Shown here piece by piece: positions 8,879 through 16,947 of a DNA stretch of 64,000 nucleotides (the first letter of the stretch is position 1; every line of letters starts with the position of its first letter). A program made the position numbers and the translations under genes. The notes below the pieces were generated by a model that saw only the letters and a program-made list of their open reading frames with translations, was not told where the DNA came from and did not search any database. The DNA comes from Actinacidiphila cocklensis (GTDB lineage: Bacteria > Actinomycetota > Actinomycetes > Streptomycetales > Streptomycetaceae), in NCBI RefSeq assembly GCF_907177275.1, contig NZ_CAJSLV010000052.1:62001-126000 (forward strand), given 5' to 3'.

Positions 8879-9758
8879 GGGTGTGGCCGCCGTGCGGGTG
8901 GGACGGGTCGTCGGGGTGGTGGTGCGGCTGCTGCGGCAGGCCCACCCGGTCCTCGAAGCCGGGCATCGCCACCCGGTAGACGCAGGAGTCGCAGTTCATC
9001 CGCAGATCCCCGCGGACCGCCTCCCGGTAGCGCTCCATCACCAGCTCCGCCAGCTCCGGCTCGGCGCCGATCACGTCCGCGCACCGGACGTCGGCCTCAC
9101 CGCCCTGCCCCGCCGCCCACAGCGCGGCCTGCTCCCGTACCCGGTCCGGCAGCACCCCGCTGAACAGGAAGTACGGCAGCACCACGACCGTGCGCGCGCC
9201 CAGCCGCCGGCAGCGGTCCAGCCCGGCCGGGACCGACGGTTCCGCCAGCGACACGAAAGCGGTCTCCACGCCCGCGTAACCGCGGCCCTCCCACAGCAGC
9301 CTGGCCGCCTTGAAGACCTCGGCGTTGGCGTCGGGGTCGGTCGAGCCGCGCCCGACGAGCAGCACTGTCGCGTCCGCCCGGTCCGCGCCCGCGAGCGCCT
9401 GGTCCACCCGCCGCTCCAGCACCGCGAGCAGCCCCGGATGCGGCCCCAGCGGGCGCCCGTACGCAAACGACGTGCCCGGGTGGCGCTCCTTCTCCCTGGC
9501 CAGCGCCGCCGGGATGTCGCCCTTCGCGTGCCCCGCCGAGACCAGCACCAGCGGCACCGCGGCGAAGTCCCGTACGCCCGCGCCCGCCAGCGCCGCGACC
9601 GCGTCGGCCAGCGGCGGCGGCGACAGCTCGATGAAGCCGCCGCCCACCGGCAACCCCGGCTGCGCGGCGCCCAGTTGCGCCACGAACGAGCGGAAGGCCG
9701 CGGCGCCCGCCTCGTCACGGGTGCCGTGGCCGACGAGGAGCAGAGCGGGAGGTGTCAC
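8862..9758 (-). CDS. cbiX: CbiX-type sirohydrochlorin/cobalt chelatase with Cys motif and His-rich tail
   Basis: A 298-residue two-repeat CbiX chelatase, with chelatase half-domains starting at LLLVGHGTRD and VLLVGRGSTD. Residues 254-259 are MNCDSC, matching the MxCxxC that binds a 4Fe-4S cluster in long bacterial CbiX proteins. The protein ends with a tail holding nine histidines, likely a metal store or relay. Start GTG 9758 is preceded by AAGGAG and shares GTGA with the stop of cobH. Expected job: insertion of cobalt (or iron for sirohaem) into sirohydrochlorin. It coexists with the late chelatase CobN in the same operon. Confidence 0.9.
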   Translation of the reverse strand: MTPPALLLVGHGTRDEAGAAAFRSFVAQLGAAQPGLPVGGGFIELSPPPLADAVAALAGAGVRDFAAVPLVLVSAGHAKGDIPAALAREKERHPGTSFAYGRPLGPHPGLLAVLERRVDQALAGADRADATVLLVGRGSTDPDANAEVFKAARLLWEGRGYAGVETAFVSLAEPSVPAGLDRCRRLGARTVVVLPYFLFSGVLPDRVREQAALWAAGQGGEADVRCADVIGAEPELAELVMERYREAVRGDLRMNCDSCVYRVAMPGFEDRVGLPQQPHHHPDDPSHPHGGHTHAHTH

Positions 9759-10354
9759 AGGTCGTTCTCCTTGCGATCGTGTGCTGCGGCAGGGGTGTAG
9801 AGCAGCGCGTTCAGTGCGGCCGCGGCCACCGCGGAGCCGCCCTTCTCCGAGATGTTGCTGACCGCGGGCAGGCCCGAGGCGCGCAGGTGCGCCTTGCTCT
9901 CGGCCGCCCCCACGAAGCCCACCGGCAGGCCGATCACCAGCGCGGGGGCCGCGTCCAGCACGAGCAGCTCCTCCAGCGCGGTCGGCGCGCAGCCGATCAC
10001 CCACAGGGCGCCGGGGCCGACCTGCTCGTACGCCAGCCGGATCGCGTGCGCGCTGCGGGTCAGCCCCGGGCTCGCGACCGCGTCGCCGAGGCGGCAGACC
10101 GCCCGGCGGGCGGTGATGCCGGCCGCGACCATGGCGACGTCGGCCACGATCGGGGCGCCCGCGTGCAACGCGGCCTGGGCGGCGGTCAGTTCGGCCTCGT
10201 CGGCGACCAGGTCGTCGGTGTAGGCCAGGTCCGCGCTGGAGTGGATCACCCGTTCCAGCACCGCGCGGTGCAGGTGCGGGAGCGCGGAGGTGTCCAGGCG
10301 GGAGCGCAGGATGCGGAAGGACTCCTGCTCGATGGGGTGGACGGTGCGGGTCAT
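9755..10354 (-). CDS. cobH: precorrin-8X methylmutase
   Basis: A 199-residue CobH/CbiC enzyme that moves the methyl group from C11 to C12 to give hydrogenobyrinic acid (or the cobalt form). Family landmarks are the N-terminal PIEQESFRIL, HSSADLAY (with the catalytic His region), ADVAMVAAGI and VIGLPVGFVGAAESK. The length is normal for the family. Start ATG 10354 shares ATGA with the stop of the cbiG-cobJ gene, and its own stop shares GTGA with the cbiX start, so translation is coupled on both sides. Confidence 0.93.
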   Translation of the reverse strand: MTRTVHPIEQESFRILRSRLDTSALPHLHRAVLERVIHSSADLAYTDDLVADEAELTAAQAALHAGAPIVADVAMVAAGITARRAVCRLGDAVASPGLTRSAHAIRLAYEQVGPGALWVIGCAPTALEELLVLDAAPALVIGLPVGFVGAAESKAHLRASGLPAVSNISEKGGSAVAAAALNALLYTPAAAHDRKENDL

Positions 10355-12066
10355 GCGTCCTCGCTCCCGGTTGCGGCCTGCCAGCGGTAGCCCCGCGGCG
10401 TGACCATCCGGCCGGCGACGACGCGGGAGGCGGTGTTGCCGACGACCACCACGGACACCATGTCGACGGTGGACGGGTCCACGCCGGCCAGCGTGGTGAC
10501 GGTGACCTCCTGGTCCGGGCGGGACGCCTCCCGTACGACGCCGACGGGTGTCGCGGGGGAGCGGTGATCGGCCAGCAGGGCCAGGGCCTTGGGCAGCTGC
10601 CAGTGGCGTCCGCGGCTGCGCGGGTTGTAGAAGGTCACCACCAGGTCGGCCTCCGCGGCCGCCCGCACCCGGCGCTCGATCACCTCCCACGGGGTGTGCA
10701 GGTCCGACAGGCTGATCGAGACATGGTCGTGGCCGAGCGGTGCGCCCAGCAGCGCGGCCGCCGCCAGGGCCGCCGTCACGCCGGGGACGCCGACCACGTC
10801 GATGTCGTCGGCGGCCTCCGCGAGGGCCGGCGAGGCCATCGCGTACACCCCGGCGTCGCCGCTGCCGATCAGCGCGACCGCGCGGCCCGCGCGGGCCTCG
10901 GCCACCGCGGTGCGTGCCCGTGCCTCCTCGGCGCCCAGGCCCGACTCCAGCACCCGGGTGCCGGGCAGCAGCAGGTCGCGGATCTGCGCCACGTACTGGT
11001 CAAGGCCGACGACCACCGAGGCGCGGCGCAACTCCGCCGCCGCGCGGGGCGTCAGCAGGTCCCGGGCGCCCGGGCCGAGCCCCACGACCGCGAGCCGCCC
11101 GCGCGGCCGGCGCCGCGCCACCGCGGCGGTGGCCATCGCCGACTTCCGCTTCTCGACGAGGAGTTCGCCGCCCTGCCCGGCGGCCAGCAGGGCCGCCGCC
11201 TCGGCCACGGAGGGCGTCCCGACCGCTTGCAGCGGTGCCGCCGAGGGATTCGGTACGGCGACCTCCGCGAGCTCGCCCGCCGGGTACGTCACCAGGGGCA
11301 CGCCCAGCTCGGCCGCCGCGGCCACGATCCCCGCCTCGCCCGCCTTGGCGTCGACGGTGGCCACTGCCCACAGGCTCGCCTCCGCGAGCCCGGCGCCCGC
11401 CAGGCACTCCCTGACCAGCCCGACGACTTCCCCGGCGGTGACCCCCCGGCTCGCCCCGACCCCGACCACCAGCGACGGCGGCCGCACCACCACGACCCGC
11501 TCTCCGGCGTCCACCACCCGGTCCGTGACCCGCACGGCGTAGTCCGCGGCGACCTGCCCCTCCGCTGCGGCGGGGCGGGTGGGGAGGGCGGGGAGGGGCC
11601 AGGCGGTGTCCTCGTGGAGGTGGACGGGGGTGCCGTCGAGCAGGGCGCGGGTCACCGCGGGGATCGCGCCCTCCACGGGGTAGGGGAGCGCGTCGAGCGC
11701 GGGGGTGCCGGTCGCGTCGGTCGCTGTGGTGATGACCGGCGCCGTCGTCAGGACCGTGGAGACCTCCCTGGCAAGGGAGTTCGCCCCGCCGGCGTGGCCG
11801 CCGAGGAGGGCGACCGCGTGGCGGTGCGCCTCGTCGACCGTCACGACCCCCGGGTCGGACGCCTTGCCCGTGAGCAGCGGTGCCAGCAGGCGGACCGCCG
11901 CACCGGTGGCGAGGAAGACGACCAGCTGGTCGCACTCGGCGAAGGCGGCCGGCAGCAGCTCGCCGACGGCGGCGCCGTCGTAGCGGCGGGTACGGTCCGG
12001 CCAAGCGGCGGCGAGCCGGTCGCAGCCGGTCCTGCCCGCCGCGGTGGCGGCGATGAGGCCGATCAC
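10351..12066 (-). CDS. cobJ: CbiG-CobJ fusion: cobalt-precorrin-5A hydrolase-like plus precorrin-3B C17-methyltransferase
   Basis: A 571-residue fusion. Residues about 1-320 are CbiG: N-terminal IGLIAATAAGR, KASDPGVVTVDEAHRHAV and LLGGHAGGANSLAREV, then the C-terminal CbiG domain VVGVGASRGVTAGEVVGLV. Residues about 335-571 are a tetrapyrrole methyltransferase of the CobJ/CbiH type (VVGLGPGARDLLTPRA, GSGDAGVYAMA, VVTFYNPRSRGR). CobJ performs C17 methylation and ring contraction. CbiG belongs to the anaerobic route, where it opens the lactone. Start GTG 12066 follows GGAG and shares GTGA with the cobL stop. Both halves look intact. Confidence 0.92.
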   Translation of the reverse strand: MIGLIAATAAGRTGCDRLAAAWPDRTRRYDGAAVGELLPAAFAECDQLVVFLATGAAVRLLAPLLTGKASDPGVVTVDEAHRHAVALLGGHAGGANSLAREVSTVLTTAPVITTATDATGTPALDALPYPVEGAIPAVTRALLDGTPVHLHEDTAWPLPALPTRPAAAEGQVAADYAVRVTDRVVDAGERVVVVRPPSLVVGVGASRGVTAGEVVGLVRECLAGAGLAEASLWAVATVDAKAGEAGIVAAAAELGVPLVTYPAGELAEVAVPNPSAAPLQAVGTPSVAEAAALLAAGQGGELLVEKRKSAMATAAVARRRPRGRLAVVGLGPGARDLLTPRAAAELRRASVVVGLDQYVAQIRDLLLPGTRVLESGLGAEEARARTAVAEARAGRAVALIGSGDAGVYAMASPALAEAADDIDVVGVPGVTAALAAAALLGAPLGHDHVSISLSDLHTPWEVIERRVRAAAEADLVVTFYNPRSRGRHWQLPKALALLADHRSPATPVGVVREASRPDQEVTVTTLAGVDPSTVDMVSVVVVGNTASRVVAGRMVTPRGYRWQAATGSEDA

Positions 12067-13310
12067 GAGCGTGCTCCTTCGGTACGGGGGGTTGCGGGCC
12101 GCTCGGCCCACAGGACGAAGACGGGGTTGGCCGCGGCGAGCCGGGTGACACCGCCGGGCAGCGGCGCCAGCCGCGACGACTGCAGGAGGACGCCGTCCGC
12201 GGTGAACCCCGCCGCCGCGAGCGCGGCACGGACCCCGGCGACCCGGTCGACCGCGGCGAGCGTCACCACCACCGCCCGCCGCGCCCGCCGCGCGCACGCG
12301 GCCACGACGGCCGCCACGTCGGAACCGCCGCCGCCGACGAAAACGGCGTCGGGGTCGGGCAGTTGCCCGAGCACCGCGGGCGCGCTGCCCACCACCGCCT
12401 GGACGTCCACCCCGTGGACCCGCGCGTTGGCCCGCACCCGCTCCACCGCCTCCGCGGACCTGTCCACGGCCACGACGGCCGCCCCGAACCGCGCGCACTC
12501 CACGCCGACCGACCCGGACCCGGCCCCGATGTCCCAGACCAGCTCACCGGTACGCGGCCCGAGCCGGGCCAGCGCCAGCGCCCGCACCTCGAACTTGGTG
12601 ACCATGGAGTCCCGGTGCGCGAAGTCCGCCTCGGGCAGCGCCCATCCGGCGGGTGCCGCCGGCGGACCCGCGACCGTACCGGCGGCCGGCACCGCTGCAC
12701 CGGGCCGCAGGCACAGCACGACGCCGACCGCGTCACCCCAGTCCCGGTCCGCGGCCTCCTCCGGCGAGACGGCCACCACCGACTCGCCGGGCGAGCCGAG
12801 TCCGCGGGCCACGACGAGCGTGCGCGCGATCCCGGTACGGGCCAGGGCCGCCCCCAGCTCCGCCGCCCCGGCGCCGGGACCGGTCAGGACCGCCGCCTTC
12901 GGATGCGCTCGGCACACGTTGACCGCGGCCCGCAGATCCCGCCCGTGCGCGCTGACCACGACCGCGTCGTCCCAGCTCAGACCGGCCCGGGCGAAGGCGA
13001 CCGCGACGGACGGCGCCGACGGCCGCACGTCGAGCGCGCCCGCGCCGAACCGTGCGCCCAGCGCCCGGACGATCCCGAAGAAGCCGGGGTCGCCGGACGC
13101 CAGCACCACCACCCGGCGGCCCGCGGCGACGTAACCGTCGATCTCGTCCAGCGCCGGCCCCAGCGGCCCGAGCACCAACCGGCGTGCACCGCCCGGCAGT
13201 TCCGCCGCCTCCAGATGGCGGGCCGCGCCCACCAGCAGGTCGGCGGCGCCGACGGCCGGCGGCGGCCCGCCCGTTCCCGTACCGAGCACCGTGATCACCG
13301 CGTCACCCAC
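12063..13310 (-). CDS. cobL: precorrin-6Y C5,15-methyltransferase (decarboxylating)
   Basis: A 415-residue two-domain CobL. The N-terminal CbiE-type methyltransferase domain (ITVLGTGTGG, VVLASGDPGFFGI) is followed by a CbiT-type class I methyltransferase (ELVWDIGAGSGSVGVE, the SAM-binding glycine motif, and FVGGGGSDV). It methylates C5 and C15 of precorrin-6B and removes the C12 acetate carboxyl. Start GTG 13310 overlaps the end of cobM by eight bases. Confidence 0.93.
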   Translation of the reverse strand: MGDAVITVLGTGTGGPPPAVGAADLLVGAARHLEAAELPGGARRLVLGPLGPALDEIDGYVAAGRRVVVLASGDPGFFGIVRALGARFGAGALDVRPSAPSVAVAFARAGLSWDDAVVVSAHGRDLRAAVNVCRAHPKAAVLTGPGAGAAELGAALARTGIARTLVVARGLGSPGESVVAVSPEEAADRDWGDAVGVVLCLRPGAAVPAAGTVAGPPAAPAGWALPEADFAHRDSMVTKFEVRALALARLGPRTGELVWDIGAGSGSVGVECARFGAAVVAVDRSAEAVERVRANARVHGVDVQAVVGSAPAVLGQLPDPDAVFVGGGGSDVAAVVAACARRARRAVVVTLAAVDRVAGVRAALAAAGFTADGVLLQSSRLAPLPGGVTRLAAANPVFVLWAERPATPRTEGARS

Positions 13311-14103
13311 GGGACTCGCGCAGTTCGCGCCGCGCGACCGGGTCGGCCCGCCGGAAACCGTGGAAGTGCCCCGGGTGGTAGAGATGCGACCGCGTCCCCT
13401 GCGCGGACAGCGCCGGGCCGACCAGGAAGAGCGTATGCTTCCACAGCCGGTGCGCCTTGACCGTCTCCTCCAGCGTCGCGATCGTGCAACGCAGCAGCAA
13501 CTCCTCCGGCCAGCTCACCTGGTGGGCGACGATCACCGGGGTGTCGGTGGGATAGCCGCCCTCCAGCAGCTCGGCCGCGAGCTGCCCGGACCTGGCGGCG
13601 GACAGGAAGACCGCCATCGTCGTCCCGTGCCGGGCGAACTCCCGCACCTCCTCGCCCGGCGGCATCGGCGTCTTACCGCCGCCGAGCCGGGTCAGCACCA
13701 CCGACTGGGCGACCTCGGGAATCGTCAACTCCCGCCCCGCCGCGGCCGCGACCGCGGAGAACGACGACACCCCCGGCACGATCTCCACCTCGACGCCCAG
13801 CTCGGCGCACCGGTCGACCTGCTCCTGCGTACCGCCCCACAGCGCCGGATCGCCCGAGTGGACCCGCGCACACCGCAGGTCCTCGCGACGCACCCGCTCG
13901 TAGACGGCGACGACGTCCTCCAGCGACATCGACGCCGAGTCCAGGATCTCCGCGTCCGGCCTCGCGTGCTCCAGGACCGCCGCCTGCACCAGGCTCGCCG
14001 CCCAGATGACGACGTCGGCCGCGGCGATGGCCGCCGCCGCCCTGAAGGTGAGCAGGTCGGCCGCGCCCGGCCCCGCGCCGACGATGGTGACCTTGCCGCT
14101 CAC
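13303..14103 (-). CDS. cobM: precorrin-4 C11-methyltransferase
   Basis: A 266-residue CobM/CbiF. Motifs are VTIVGAGPGAADLLTFRAA at the N-terminus, HSGDPALWGGTQEQ, VPGVSSFSAVAAAAGREL and the CobM-typical KTPMP. It transfers a methyl group from SAM to C11. Start GTG 14103 is preceded by GGGAGGAAAG and shares GTGA with the cobI stop. Length is typical. Confidence 0.94.
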   Translation of the reverse strand: MSGKVTIVGAGPGAADLLTFRAAAAIAAADVVIWAASLVQAAVLEHARPDAEILDSASMSLEDVVAVYERVRREDLRCARVHSGDPALWGGTQEQVDRCAELGVEVEIVPGVSSFSAVAAAAGRELTIPEVAQSVVLTRLGGGKTPMPPGEEVREFARHGTTMAVFLSAARSGQLAAELLEGGYPTDTPVIVAHQVSWPEELLLRCTIATLEETVKAHRLWKHTLFLVGPALSAQGTRSHLYHPGHFHGFRRADPVARRELRESRG

Positions 14104-14828
14104 AGCTTTCCTCCCCTGCCGTCCCGCCGCGCGGGCGCGATCAGCGTCGACAGATACGGCAGCGGGCCGTCCAGCAGCTGCGCCGCCGGGCGGATGGACT
14201 CCTCCGGCAGCCCAAGCGCGCTGCCCCACACCGCGCCCTCGGTCCTGCCGGTCGCCGCCAGCGCGGCCGCGACCTCGGCCGCGAGCCGGCCGAACTTGTA
14301 CGCCACGACCGTGCCGGGGCCTTCGAGCGCCGCCTTGAGCACCGCCGCCCCCGCGGTCACCGGCACCAGCGTCAACGGCTCGGTGCCCTCGGTCAGTACG
14401 GCCCCGCTGCGGGACGCCAGATCCTGCATCGCGGTGATGCCCGGCACCGTCGCCACCGCCACGCCCGGCAGCAACTCGCCGATGGTGTGCGCGAGATACG
14501 TGAACGTGGAGTACACGTTCGGGTCGCCGATCGTCGCGAACGCCACCGAGCCGCGACTGCGCAGCAGTTCGGCGACCCGCGCCCCGGCCGCGTCCCACGC
14601 CGCCTCGCGGCGGCCCCGGTCGGAGCGCTCGTTCAGCGCGAAGACGACCCTGACGATGCGGTCCGCGGCCACGTAGTGCCGTACCGTCGCCTCGGCGCGG
14701 CCGAGCTCGCCGGTGTCCATCACCGGCACCACCACCGCGCCCGCTGCGCGCAGCGCGTTCACGCCCTTCACCGTCACCAGTTCCGGGTCGCCGGGGCCGA
14801 CCCCGACCCCGGTCAGTCGCAGGTCCAT
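14100..14828 (-). CDS. cobI: precorrin-2 C20-methyltransferase
   Basis: A 242-residue CobI/CbiL that methylates C20 of precorrin-2 (or cobalt-factor II). Seen: GVGVGPGDPELVTVKGVNAL at the N-terminus, FATIGDPNVYSTFTYLAHTI and VPGITAMQDLASRSG. Start ATG 14828 overlaps the cobB 3' end by 16 bases; the stop shares GTGA with cobM. Confidence 0.94.
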   Translation of the reverse strand: MDLRLTGVGVGPGDPELVTVKGVNALRAAGAVVVPVMDTGELGRAEATVRHYVAADRIVRVVFALNERSDRGRREAAWDAAGARVAELLRSRGSVAFATIGDPNVYSTFTYLAHTIGELLPGVAVATVPGITAMQDLASRSGAVLTEGTEPLTLVPVTAGAAVLKAALEGPGTVVAYKFGRLAAEVAAALAATGRTEGAVWGSALGLPEESIRPAAQLLDGPLPYLSTLIAPARRDGRGGKL

Positions 14829-16357
14829 GCGGCACACCTCTCGACGAAACGGGTCGCGAGCGACGGCTCCGCGGCCCAGTGCAGATGCAGATACGAGGCG
14901 TGCACGGCACCGTCCACGAAGCCCTCGGTACGGCGCTCCGGATGCGTGAAGCCCCACGCGGCGGCGGCGCCCTGCGGCGGGTCCACCGCCGTGCGGTGGA
15001 ACTCGTGCCCGCGCAGGCGGGTGCCCGGCGCCGCCAGCGGGCTGTCGCTCAGCGCGACAGCCTCGCGGTAGCCGAGGGTGAGGCGGCCGGTCATGCTCGC
15101 CGTGACGGGCAGCCGCCCGCACATCGGCTCGCCGTCGAGCGTGCGGGCCAGGTACAGCAGGCCCGCGCACTCCGCGGCGACCGGGGCACGCAGCTTCCTG
15201 ATCTCCTCGCGGAGGGCGGTGTTCGCGGCCAGCTCCGCCGCGTGCAGCTCGGGAAACCCGCCCCCCAGGACGAGGCCCGTTGTCCCCTCCGGCAGCGACT
15301 CGTCCCTGAGCGGATCGAACTCGACGACCTCCGCTCCCGCGGCACGAAGCAGTTCCGCCTGCTCGGTGTACCGAAACGTGAACGCCGACCCGGCGGCCAG
15401 GGCCACGACGGGCTCGCGCCCCACGTTCTGCCCGACGCCCGCGCCCACTTCCCGGCGCGTCCTCAAACGCCGGACGGGCTGGGTTTGTTGGGTGGGCTCG
15501 GTTTGCTCGGCTCGGACGGGCTCGACCTGGCGACTCTCCAGCCCGTCCGGCGTTCGAGGACCGGGGTCCGGGGCGGAGCCCCGGGTTCGGGAAGGGGCGG
15601 GGCCGGGGAAAGAAGCGCCGCAGGCCGCCACCTCGGCGGCCGGGTCCCACGGCTCCGCCTGGAGGGCGGGGGCGCTGCGCGCCAGCGCGAGGAGGCCCGC
15701 GAGGTCGCAGGCCCCACGGACGCGGGCGGCCGCCGCGCGGACGAAGAGGCGCGCAGCGGCAGACCGCTCCGCGACCGGCACGAGCCCGAGGTGCCGCGAG
15801 GGCACGACAAGATCGTCCCCGCGCCCGAGCGCCCCGAGACACGGCACCCCCACCTCATCAAGCGCCTCGCGCAGAACGCGTTCGTGCCGCGCCGACCCGA
15901 CCTTGTTGAGCACCACCCCGCCCACCCGCACCCGCGGGTCGAAGGACGCGAAGCCGTGGACGACCGCGGCCACCGACCGCGCCTGCGCGGCCGCGTCGAC
16001 GACCAGCACCACCGGCGCCCGCAGGATCGTGGCGACCTGCGCGGTCGAGCCCAGCTCGCCCTGGCCCGAGGCACCGTCGAAGAGGCCCATCACGCCCTCC
16101 ACGACGGCCAGTTCGCAGCCCGCCGCGCCGTGCAGGAAGAGCGGGGCGATGCGCTGCGGGCCGCACAGGTACGGGTCGAGGTTGCGGCCTGGCCGCCCGG
16201 TGGCCAGGGCGTGGTAGCCGGGGTCGATGTAGTCGGGGCCGACCTTGTGCGGGGACACGGCCAGGCCGGCGTCCGCGAAGGCGGCCATCAGGCCGGTCGC
16301 GACGGTGGTCTTGCCGCTGCCCGAGGCAGGTGCGGCGATGACGAGGCGGGCTACCAC
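14813..16357 (-). CDS. cobB: cobyrinic acid a,c-diamide synthase with repeat-derived insertion
   Basis: A 514-residue CobB/CbiA that amidates the a and c side chains using glutamine and ATP. The N-terminal dethiobiotin-synthetase-like ATPase has P-loop APASGSGKTT, HKVGPDYIDPGYH and VEGVMGLFDG. The C-terminal glutamine amidotransferase has LVLGGGFPELHA and the nucleophile region AAECAGLLYLARTLDG. Residues about 245-305 form a linker rich in Pro, Arg and Gln, encoded by a dispersed palindromic repeat (15460-15609). This makes the protein longer than the ~450-480 residues I expect. Start GTG 16357 follows GAGGGG and overlaps the cobO stop by seven bases. Confidence 0.92.
   Translation of the reverse strand: MVARLVIAAPASGSGKTTVATGLMAAFADAGLAVSPHKVGPDYIDPGYHALATGRPGRNLDPYLCGPQRIAPLFLHGAAGCELAVVEGVMGLFDGASGQGELGSTAQVATILRAPVVLVVDAAAQARSVAAVVHGFASFDPRVRVGGVVLNKVGSARHERVLREALDEVGVPCLGALGRGDDLVVPSRHLGLVPVAERSAAARLFVRAAAARVRGACDLAGLLALARSAPALQAEPWDPAAEVAACGASFPGPAPSRTRGSAPDPGPRTPDGLESRQVEPVRAEQTEPTQQTQPVRRLRTRREVGAGVGQNVGREPVVALAAGSAFTFRYTEQAELLRAAGAEVVEFDPLRDESLPEGTTGLVLGGGFPELHAAELAANTALREEIRKLRAPVAAECAGLLYLARTLDGEPMCGRLPVTASMTGRLTLGYREAVALSDSPLAAPGTRLRGHEFHRTAVDPPQGAAAAWGFTHPERRTEGFVDGAVHASYLHLHWAAEPSLATRFVERCAAWTCD
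15460..15609. repeat. dispersed Streptomyces palindromic repeat inside cobB
   Basis: A 23-base inverted repeat with one mismatch (left arm 15460-15482, right arm 15538-15560; core ACGCCGGACGGGCTGG) encloses a 55-base spacer. The right arm continues into a 72-base block (15538-15609) nearly identical to 19054-19125. The block itself contains GGGGC-GGAGCCCC. The total insertion keeps the cobB frame open. Confidence 0.85.
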
Positions 16358-16947
16358 TCGATGCCCCTCTGCCCCTTCTGCCCGGTGTCCATCGGGTGCT
16401 TGACCTTCGACATGTCGGTGACGAGGTCGGCGGCGTCGACGAGCGCGGGCGGCGCGTTGCGGCCGGTGACCACCACGTGCTGGGCGCCGGGCCGGTCCCG
16501 CAGCACCGCGACGACCTCGGCGGTGTCGACCCAGCCCCAGTGCATCGGGTACGCGAACTCGTCCAGCACGTACAGCCGGTAGGTCTGCGCGGCCAGGTCG
16601 CGCTTGACCTGTTCCCAGCCCTCGCGGGCGGCCTCCTCGCTGCTTTCGAGCGAGCGCTGCACCCACGACCAGCCCTCGCCCATCTTGTGCCAGGCGACCG
16701 TGCCGCCCTCGCCGGAGGCGCCGAGCACCCGCAGCGCCCGCTCCTCGCCGACCTTCCACTTCGCGGACTTCACGAACTGGAACACCCCGACCGGCCAGCC
16801 CTGATTCCACGCCCGCAGCGCGAGCCCGAAGGCGGCCGTCGACTTCCCCTTGCCGACCCCGGTGTGCACGATCGTCAGCGGCCGGTTGCGGCGCTGCCGG
16901 GTCGTGAGGCCGTCGTCGGGCACCACGTTCGGCTGTCCCTGCGGCAT
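16351..16947 (-). CDS. cobO: cob(I)yrinic acid a,c-diamide adenosyltransferase
   Basis: A 198-residue CobO/BtuR/CobA-type corrinoid adenosyltransferase. It has the P-loop HTGVGKGKSTAAFGLALRAW, VFQFVKSAKWKVGEE, the ExxH-like WHKMGEGWSW, VLDEFAYPMHWGWVD and VTGRNAPP. It attaches the upper 5'-deoxyadenosyl ligand to Co(I). Start ATG 16947 overlaps the stop of chlI/D by one base (TAATG). Length and motifs are canonical. Confidence 0.95.
   Translation of the reverse strand: MPQGQPNVVPDDGLTTRQRRNRPLTIVHTGVGKGKSTAAFGLALRAWNQGWPVGVFQFVKSAKWKVGEERALRVLGASGEGGTVAWHKMGEGWSWVQRSLESSEEAAREGWEQVKRDLAAQTYRLYVLDEFAYPMHWGWVDTAEVVAVLRDRPGAQHVVVTGRNAPPALVDAADLVTDMSKVKHPMDTGQKGQRGIEW

Noticed and set aside
12063..12498. 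Upstream extension of the CbiG-CobJ frame to 12498
   Set aside because: The extra N-terminus is Arg/Gly-rich and overlaps cobL; the GTG at 12066 with GGAG gives the family N-terminus.
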